The position numbers were made by a program, and so were the translations under genes. From assembly GCA_016705545.1 (NCBI GenBank), contig JADIYA010000006.1:124001-188000 (forward strand): 64,000 nucleotides of DNA, in the 5' to 3' direction. Shown here piece after piece: positions 56,901-64,000 of this stretch (its first letter is position 1; every line of letters begins with the position of its first letter). This DNA is from Flavobacteriales bacterium (GTDB lineage Bacteria > Bacteroidota > Bacteroidia > Flavobacteriales_F > PHOS-HE28). The notes under the pieces were generated by a model. The model saw only the letters and a program-made list of their open reading frames with translations. It made no database searches and was not told the DNA's origin.

Positions 56901-58438
56901 AGCGCGTTGCCGTCGTCGCAAGCGGTTCCGACCAGCGCAGTGCCGCCGGGCACGCCCAGGCAGTCGATGAGCTGGCCAGCGCAGATGCAGTTGGCGTCGT
57001 AGATGTCGTTGCCGGTGAGCGCGTTGCCATCGTCGCAAGCGGTTCCGACCAGCGCAGAACCGCCGGGAACACCGAGGCAGTCGATGAGCTGGCCAGCGCA
57101 GTTGCAGTTGGCGTCGTAGATGTCGTTGCCGGTGTTGGGGTTGCCGTCGTCGCAGGCCGTTCCGACCAGCGCAGAACCGCCGGGAACACCGAGGCAGTCG
57201 ATCAGCTGACCAGCACAGTTGCAGTTGGCATCGTAGATGTCGTTGCCAGTGCCGGGGTTGCCGTCATCGCAAGCCGTTCCGACCAGCGCAGTGCCGCCGG
57301 GCACGCCGAGGCAGTCGATGAGCTGGCCAGCGCAGTTGCAGTTGGCATCGTAGATGTCGTTGCCGGTGTTGGGGTTGCCGTCATCACAGGCCGTTCCGAC
57401 CAGCGCAGAACCGCCGGGCACACAGGCAGTCGATGAGCTGGCCAGCGCAGATGCAGTTGGCATCGTAGATGTCGTTGCCGGTGGGGTTGCCGTCGTCGCA
57501 GGCCGTTCCGACCAGCGCAGTACCGCCGGGAACGCCGAGGCAGTCGATGAGCTGGCCAGCGCAGATGCAGTTGGCGTCATAGATATCGTTGCCGGTGAGC
57601 GCGTTGCCATCGTCGCAAGCCGTTCCGACCAGCGCAGTGCCGCCGGGCACTCCGAGGCAGTCGATGAGCTGACCAGCACAGTTGCAGTTCGCGCCGTAGA
57701 TGTCGTTGCCAGTGTTGGGGTTGCCGTCGTCACAAGCCGTTCCGACCAGCGCAGAACCGCCGGGCAAGCCCAGGCAGTCGATGAGCTGGCCAGCGCAGAT
57801 GCAGTTGGCGTCATACACGTCGTTGCCGGTGAGCGCGTTGCCATCGTCGCAAGCAGTGCCGACCAGCGAACTGCCGCCGGGCACGCCCAGGCAGTCGATG
57901 AGCTGACCAGCACAGTTGCAGTTGGCGTCGTAGATGTCGTTGCCGGTGAGCGCGTTGCTATCGTCACAAGCCGTTCCGACCAGCGCAGAACCGCCGGGCA
58001 CGCCCAGGCAGTCGATGAGCTGGCCAGCGCAGTTGCAGTTGGCATCGTAGATGTCGTTGCCGGTGTTGGGGTTGCCGTCATCGCAGGCCGTTCCGACCAG
58101 CGCAGAACCGCCGGGAACACCGAGGCAGTCGATGAGCTGGCCAGCGCAGATGCAGTTGGCGTCATAGATATCGTTGCCGGTGAGGGCGTTGCCATCGTCG
58201 CAAGCCGTTCCGACCAGCGCACTGCCGCCGGGAACGCCGAGGCAGTCGATGAGCTGGCCAGCGCAGATGCAGTTGGCGTCATAGATATCGTTGCCGGTTA
58301 GCGCGTTGCCGTCGTCGCAGGCCGTTCCGACCAGCGCAGTGCCGCCGGGCACGCCCAGGCAGTCGATGAGCTGACCAGCACAGTTGCAATTGGCGTCGTA
58401 GATGTCGTTGCCGGTGTTGGGGTTGCCGTCGTCGCAGG
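53965..58438 (-). repeat. 38 tandem 117-bp repeats (39 residues)
   Basis: Each unit encodes CDDGNALTGNDIYDANC, then CAGQLIDCLGVPGG and ALVGTA, with variants ALTG/PNTG and NCNC/NCIC. Each has five Cys and several Asp/Asn-rich turns that look like calcium loops. The core CAGTCGAT(G) on the plus strand occurs 38 times at about 117-bp steps. Units are near-identical, pointing to recent expansion or gene conversion. Several have 1-5 bp indels, for example short units at 57,414-57,430 and 56,597-56,615. Boundaries are approximate. Confidence 0.9.
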
Positions 58439-58818
58439 GGGTTGCGGGGACCGTAATTGAAAGGACCAGTATCTCGGTGTGGCATTCCAAGACATGCGCA
58501 TAGCTGCCGCCAGAGCTATATGTCACGCCGTTCACCGCCCAGGTGTAGCTCTCACAAGCCGAGACGTTCACCACGGTAGTGTCCGTTGCAGTCACGTTCA
58601 CCAGGATCAAGGCAGCATCGTTGCCACAGCCATTGGTCACCACATAGTTGTAGCCCGTTGAGGATATCGGCGAAACGATGTTGGATCCTCCACTCCACGT
58701 CCCAACCATTGTGTTGCCGCTCAGCAGAGTATCAAGATCAACACTTAGCCCGGAACAAATTGTTGTGCTGCCGTCGTCGCCCGCAGACGGAAGGAGAGTC
58801 ACGATCACCGTAAAGCTC

Positions 58819-59101
58819 GCCACGTCTGTGCCGCAGCCGTTGCTGACGGTGTAGGTGTACGTGCCGGCCGTGCTCACCACTGGGCCGCTGCTCCAGGTGC
58901 CACCGGTATCAGCACCGCTGAGCAAGGTGGAGAGATCAACGGAAGAACCCGCACAGATCGTCGCGCTATTGTCAGTGCCTGCGCTGAGGATCGGCGTCAT
59001 GTTCAACGTGAAGCTCGCCACGTCTGTGCCGCAGCCGTTGCTGACGGTGTAGGTGTACGTGCCGGCCGTGCTCACCACTGGGCCGCTGCTCCAGGTTCCA
59101 C
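58819..59101 (-). repeat. Duplicated Ig-like domain, 198 bp apart
   Basis: Two copies of a block encoding TYTYTVSNGCGTDVASFT and SGPVVSTAGT are almost identical at the DNA level (58819-58903 and 59017-59101), 198 bp apart. A more diverged third copy follows toward 58,700. They belong to the giant protein's Ig-like stalk. Confidence 0.8.
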
Positions 59102-62100
59102 CGGCGTCGGCGCCGCTCAAGAGCGTGCTCAGGTCGATGTTGGAACCGGCGCAGATTGTCGCGCTGTTATCATCGCCTGCCGTCAGTACTGGGATCTCAT
59201 TGACGGTCACTGAGGCGCTTGCGTTGGCGCATGGACCCGTGCCATTCACTGTGTAGGTATAGACCCCAGGATCCATGGTCGCCGGATCATACGAGTCTCC
59301 GAAAACGAGGCTCGGATTCCAAAAGCCGCCACCGTTCGGAGTACCACCCAACTCGGCAAAGAGGCTCTGGGTTGTTCCATTGGAGCAGATTGACAGCATT
59401 CCGTTGCTGCCGGCATCTGCTTCGGCGACTACTTCAATTGTGAACCAGTCATGGCTCGTACATCCCCCAGCGAAGACATATCCCAAGGTGTGCAAGCCAG
59501 GAGTTGCAACGGACGGATTGAACTCGCCCGTAACCGGGTTGATGGTGCCGGCTTGGTTGGCGTCGCTGAAGGCTCCGCCAGTCGGTGAGGCGATGGTTGG
59601 GAGAATAGGCTGTGCGTTCTGGCAAATGCTGCTGCTGGCATACTCAAGGTCTACCGGCGTGGCTGCAACGACCACACTGAACGAACACTGGGTAGTCAAA
59701 CCCGATTGGTCTGTGGCCGTGACGAGCACCGTTGTTGTCCCAATCGCAATGTTGGATCCCGAAGGAGGCGAGTAGCTGATGCTGGAATTCCCGCAGTTGT
59801 CGCTTGCAGTTGCCGCATAAACCGCCGGTGCCGAACATGCTCCTGGCGCAGCGATTATCGTGATATCCGCGGGACAGGTTAGCACTGGTGGGGTATCATC
59901 CACGATGCGCACCCAGTGGTTGTTCTCGACCCCATTGCCCTGAGCATCTTCTATCCACATGGTCATGTAGAATGCTGGGCCGGGAGTCATCACTGTGCCT
60001 GCCGCAGGGGTCATGGTATTCGTCCAACCTGTGCAATCAGAGATCGTAAGTGAATCCCGGAGATCCGGGAAATCGATGCTGCAGCCGCTGGTCAAGGCGA
60101 TTTCCAATGTGTCGAATAGAGGGCGATCACTGAAGGTGGCGAGATGTCCCAAACAGTGACCGTGAATGAGCAAGTGGAAGTGTTACCTGCGGCATCCATG
60201 GCCATGTAGACTATGGTATCCGTCCCGATCGGGAAGAGTGACCCTGAAGGCAAACCATCGGTTTGCGTGAATGCCACTGCGCCGCACCCATCCACTGGGA
60301 TGGGAATGGGCCAAAGAACAGGCTGTGCACAATCGTTGTTTAAGTCATTCCGGTTCTTGTTGGTTGGGCAGGCGAGTGTAGGTGCGATTGTATCGACCAG
60401 CGCGATAGGGAAAGAGCAGGCAGTGGTGGACACTCCGTCAGTTGCGGTGAATGTGACGGTGAAGGAGCCAGTGACCACGGTTCCCGGCAATGGGTCCTGA
60501 ACGACATCCAATACGGAGCAGGCATCCGCAGCGGTGACCAATCCGGTCCAATCGGGCATCACTGCAGTACACGATGACGAAGCATGAAGCACCGGTAGCG
60601 TTGTCGGGCAGTTCAAACCAGGCGCAACGGTGTCGAGTACGACGACTTCCCAGATGCAGAAGGCCTCATTCAGGCTTTCATCCTTATGCCTTTCGCGGAC
60701 CTGGTAATGCCCGGGTGCGAGCCATGGTCCCATTCGCCGGTCACTTCTATCACATCACCCGTTCCGGAGATCTTCCAGCCAGGTCCGGTAGTCCGATTCG
60801 GTGTCATCGTCGCAGTTGTCGCTCGATTCCAGAACGGGCCAGATTAGCTGTGTTAGGCACGATGCTGATGATGTGTAAAGAGTGTCGGTGGGTGGGCACG
60901 CAGCGAATACGGGGGCGATGGTGTCCCGAACTTCCACACTCCAGGAGCACACATCGAAATTTCCGGAACCGTCAAAGACGGTATCTGTGAAGCTATGCGT
61001 GCCGATACCGAGGAGCAATGCTGCGCCTCCGCCAAGATTAGCGTCCTGGTCTACGGGCACCCCATCAATGTCGATGATGATGCCCGGACCGGAGATGACG
61101 ATGCCACTGCCGTTCAGCGAAAGGCAATTATCCGTGCTCAGGATGAATGGCGTGGTGTACGGGACGAAGCACCCGGTATCGGGAACGTACAGGATGGTGA
61201 TAGGCGGCGGGCACGAAGCGACGGGGGCAACGGTATCACCCACTTCGACAGTTGCCACGGTTGAGGGCAATGTGTCGCAGGCGTTTCCGATCCATGCACG
61301 GTACGAAGTGGTCTGAGCTAGGTTCAGGAAGCTGATGGTCGACGACGTACTCAATATAGGGAAGGACGACGCGAAGCCAGTGCTGCTCTTCTCCCAGCCT
61401 ATGATGCTCCCGGAATGACCTGTGAGGGTGATGGTGCCATTGTTGGAGCCAGGGCACCGGATTCCGGTCGGGGAAACGCTGGCCGTGCCGGGCACCGGTG
61501 GTTCAGAGACCAAGACATTCTTGGTGGTGATCGATTGGCATGGTGCCGTGCCGTAGGTGTAGGTGATTGATATCGGTCCAGTCAATCCCGCAGGATTAAA
61601 GGTGCTGCCAGAAACCCCGGGCCCAGACCACGTGCCGCCGCTAAGTGTGCCGAACTGATACATGAACGCATCGATCTCGCAAGTGCCGCTTCCAGGTGTA
61701 GTTGAGATGCGGAGGTAGCGCGCGTTTGCGGGCAGCGTCATCGCGGTGTACACGAATGCACTGGAGAACGTGCTATAGGCGGTAGCAGCGGGGGTCCAAC
61801 CGGACTGATCCGCGCTGGCAAACATGTTCACCGCAGCAGGAACCGCCGACATGCTGTTCAGGCGCCAACGCATCACAACGACTTCTCCCAACGGGACCAT
61901 CGCTCCAAGGTCCACCAGCACGGATTGCACGCCGCCCGGTAATGAAGCGAAGGCGCCGTCCGGTTGGCCGATCAATGCGGTGTGATTCGCAGCGCCGCCC
62001 GGGACAGGCACGTCTACCGCATTGCCGGTGGTTTGTGGCAGCATCCAGTCCGCTAACCCATGCGAGCCATTGGTGGAACAGACCTCGGCAGGAGGGATGA

Positions 62101-63583
62101 AGTTTGATGGGTTGCCGATGGCCGGGGCGCGTGCTCCAACCAAGGCATGCGCCACGAATGCGCTTTCGTCTGACGAGCTTGCCACAGGAAAGCCTGGAAC
62201 GGCAACGCTGTTCTCATAGGCCCCGGCGATCGCCACACCCCCAAGGCCATCGGCTGCAATACCATACGCGAATTGCTCATCGTTCATGACAATTGTCTCC
62301 ATGAGCCCGATGAGTCCGTTGGGGCGCAGGGTCAGGACGAAGATGTCCTCTTTGTCAAGCGCATTGAAGGCGAGCGCACCGATCCCGATGGATCCCTCGA
62401 ATGTGCCCGTGACGTGCACAGTGCCATTGCGGCCAAGAGCGATGTCGCGACCATTGAATGAGCTCCCGTTGGCGGTTGTACTGCCCCATTGTGTCCAAAA
62501 CGGAAGGCCCGTGTCGAGTGCGAGGCGGGACACATACAGCATGTTGGTGCCCGATGAGCCAATCGCTGCCGTTCCGCCAGCGACAACGCTGCCTGGTGAT
62601 ACCGCGCCAGAGATGTAGGCCCCGTCACAGCCTAAAGTGACATTCGGATAGCCCACGATCGAGTTGCCCGGCTCAACGATGTGCGTGACCCATTGCAGGT
62701 TCGCGGTCGTATTGAACAGGGCGAACCGATGGTCGTAGTGCGATCCAGAGGAATTGGAACCCAGCGATGCGCCACCAGGGTTGTACCAGGTGAAGGTGGA
62801 ATGGCCGGAGATGTAGCCCGCGAGAATGCGGCCACCGTCCGAAGCCACATTGTGGGCCTCATCATTCAGGGTGCTTCCACCGGTCACCATCCATTGCAAC
62901 GCGCCGGTGGTATTGTATCGGCCCAGGAAGACCTTGGTTGTGCCGTTGTTCAAGGCGGCGGGCGAAGTGAAGGCCCCTGCGGTCAGGGAGCCAGAGAAAT
63001 TACCGATGAGGCACACCCCGTTGCCATCTGCGGCCAACCGTGGGTTGGTGTCTTCATTGACGTTGCCGATCCGCTGTGCCCAGAGGAACATGCCATTGGC
63101 GCTGTAAGCTGCCAGGTAGATATCCGTGTTTCCCGCCGCGTTGAGGATGCCTGCCGTGGTGTTGCCACCGGCGTTATAGAAGTGTCAGGTGCCCTTGAAG
63201 GTGCCGGTTATGTACACCTTGCCGTCAGGACCAAGAGCTACGTCCTCCCCGGTCTCCTCACTGGATCCGCCAATGACGGCGGTCCAAAGGTGAGTTCCTG
63301 TATCCGAATACTTGGTTAGCAGCGCTTGGTTCTGGTTAACCAGGTTGATCGTGCCCAAGATTGTGAGGAAGCTATTCTGAACCTCGCCTGCGGTATAAAC
63401 ACTTCCATCACTTGGATCAATAGCGACTTCACGGAACCGCTCAGGCCCATTGCTCACGATCGCGCGCGACCATTGCCATTGATGCACCTACCCTTGGACC
63501 ATGGGCAACCCTAGCACTAAGCTGGTAGCCAAAGCCAATAGGCCGCGAGTAGTGACCATTCGGATGCGGAAGCGGTGAAGCAT

Positions 63584-63728
63584 GCGGAAGAGCAGGCGTC
63601 CTACGCGAAGTGGCCTTCCCGGGTTCCTGCCCGGTCAGTCCTGGTACTAGATGAGTGCCGTTTTTCCAACGACGAGCCTCCCGTTCGTGACCTTTACGCC
63701 GAAGCTGCATTCCTTCGGTAGCTCAAGA
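63584..63728. other. Divergent intergenic region between giant gene and sigma factor
   Basis: The region presumably holds both promoters. No TAnnTTTG core is evident. An in-frame ATG at 63651 could extend the sigma factor by 26 residues. Confidence 0.35.
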
Positions 63729-64000
63729 ATGGCTCAAGCGCTAGGTGAGGCAGAAGAAATTGATGCGGCACGGACTGATCCCCGGCGATTCACCGTGCTC
63801 TACGAGCGCTATTTCAACGACATGTTCCGCTTCTTGCTCCGCCGCGCTGGCAACCGCGACCTGGCCTCGGACCTGACCCAAGAGACCTTCCTCAAGGCCA
63901 TGCTTGCCCTTCCCAAATACCAGCAGCGAGGACTCCCATTCAGGGCGTGGCTCTACCGCATCGCGTTGAACGAGCTACGGATGCATTGGCGCAAGAAGAA
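63729..64000 (+). CDS. ECF-type RNA polymerase sigma factor, 3' end missing
   Basis: The first 90 residues, from the ATG at 63729, match region 2 of ECF sigma factors: FTVLYERYFNDMFRFLLRR, NRDLASDLTQETFLKAM (region 2.2 core-binding) and FRAWLYRIALNELRMHWR (regions 2.3-2.4). Region 4 lies beyond the window. It diverges from the giant surface gene, and ECF factors in Bacteroidota often control surface functions, so a regulatory link is possible but unproven. Confidence 0.88.
   Translation, partial: MAQALGEAEEIDAARTDPRRFTVLYERYFNDMFRFLLRRAGNRDLASDLTQETFLKAMLALPKYQQRGLPFRAWLYRIALNELRMHWRKK

Larger units (their letters stand above)
52481..63583 (-). pseudogene. Giant T9SS type-B-sorted surface protein with 38 Cys-rich repeats, frameshifted
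   Basis: All parts lie in order on the minus strand, about 3,700 codons. A start at 63583 or 63559 gives a signal peptide (MVTTRGLLALATSLVLGLP). Then come SBBP-like propeller repeats, a discoidin-like domain (63.5-61.7 kb), and HYR and Ig-like domains with Cys pairs (61.7-58.5 kb). After these come 38 copies of a 39-residue repeat (58.44-53.97 kb), PKD-like domains, and a CHU_C/type-B tail (FIPEGYSPNGDGVNDRWEI, LQVFNRWGKLVYE). In-frame stops occur at 63488-63490 (TAG) and 63185-63187 (TGA). Frame changes occur near 60785, 60720, 60145, 57418, 56670-56510, 56330, 54455, 54225 and 54145. Start and end are in the same net frame. Confidence 0.8.

Noticed and set aside
57354..58301. Plus-strand open frame over the repeat array
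   Set aside because: The repeat unit length is a multiple of three, so both strands stay open; the minus-strand translation carries the Cys pattern.
53965..58438. CRISPR-like tandem repeats
   Set aside because: The units are 117 bp, contiguous, and encode a 39-residue protein repeat with no unique spacers.

Overview
The window is a high-GC (about 60%) chromosomal segment of a Bacteroidota bacterium, most likely from a Flavobacteriales-type lineage (order inferred, not proven). Evidence: type IX secretion (T9SS) C-terminal sorting domains of both kinds, a PorP/SprF-family membrane protein, a PorE-like TPR/propeller/OmpA protein, a bacillithiol synthase gene (bshA), a START-like protein of a Bacteroidota family, and a recurring Bacteroidota promoter core (TAnnTTTG). 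Genes are densely packed and often share 4-bp ATGA/GTGA stop-start overlaps.

Layout. 1-10.9 kb: a surface-polysaccharide export and assembly operon read on the minus strand from a TAnnTTTG promoter at 10,923-10,930. Its order is Wzm-like permease, Wzt-like ATPase, methyltransferase, glycosyltransferase-methyltransferase fusion, FkbM methyltransferase, polysaccharide deacetylase, GT4, two GT2 and GT17. A truncated GT4 converges on it at the window edge. 11-20.3 kb: PhoH, a DUF4442 protein, a YjdF-like membrane protein with two outer-membrane barrels (one broken), two more GT4 enzymes, an LptF/LptG permease and a START-domain protein with a histone-H1-like basic tail. 20.4-28.6 kb: tRNA-Met with terminator, a rhomboid/GmhB/class-IV aminotransferase operon, YqgE, a T9SS-exported protein, a GH20 hexosaminidase and rpsP. 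28.8-38.9 kb: AsmA, the PorE-like protein, TerC, a GT22-like mannosyltransferase, bshA and a CaiB-family CoA transferase. 39.2-47.3 kb: tRNA-Leu and tRNA-Lys, a GNAT-like protein, shikimate kinase, PyrR-like, a TPMT-like methyltransferase joined to a Rof-like domain, RlmD, peptide deformylase, a lipoprotein and a dihydroorotase homologue with an altered metal motif. 47.3-63.6 kb: a BatA-like protein and a T9SS surface module made of an OmpA/PKD protein, PorP/SprF and a giant (about 3,700 codons) type-B-sorted protein with 38 copies of a 39-residue Cys/Asp-rich repeat. An ECF sigma factor gene, cut by the window end, diverges from it.

At least eight genes carry frameshifts, some in homopolymers and many in the repeat array. 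The giant gene also has two in-frame stop codons. Either the consensus contains indel errors (for example from long reads) or several surface genes are decaying. Only re-sequencing separates these. The most interesting signals are the giant repeat protein with its SprF/OmpA partners, the basic-tailed START protein, the methyltransferase-Rof fusion, the dihydroorotase-like protein and the shared promoter core.
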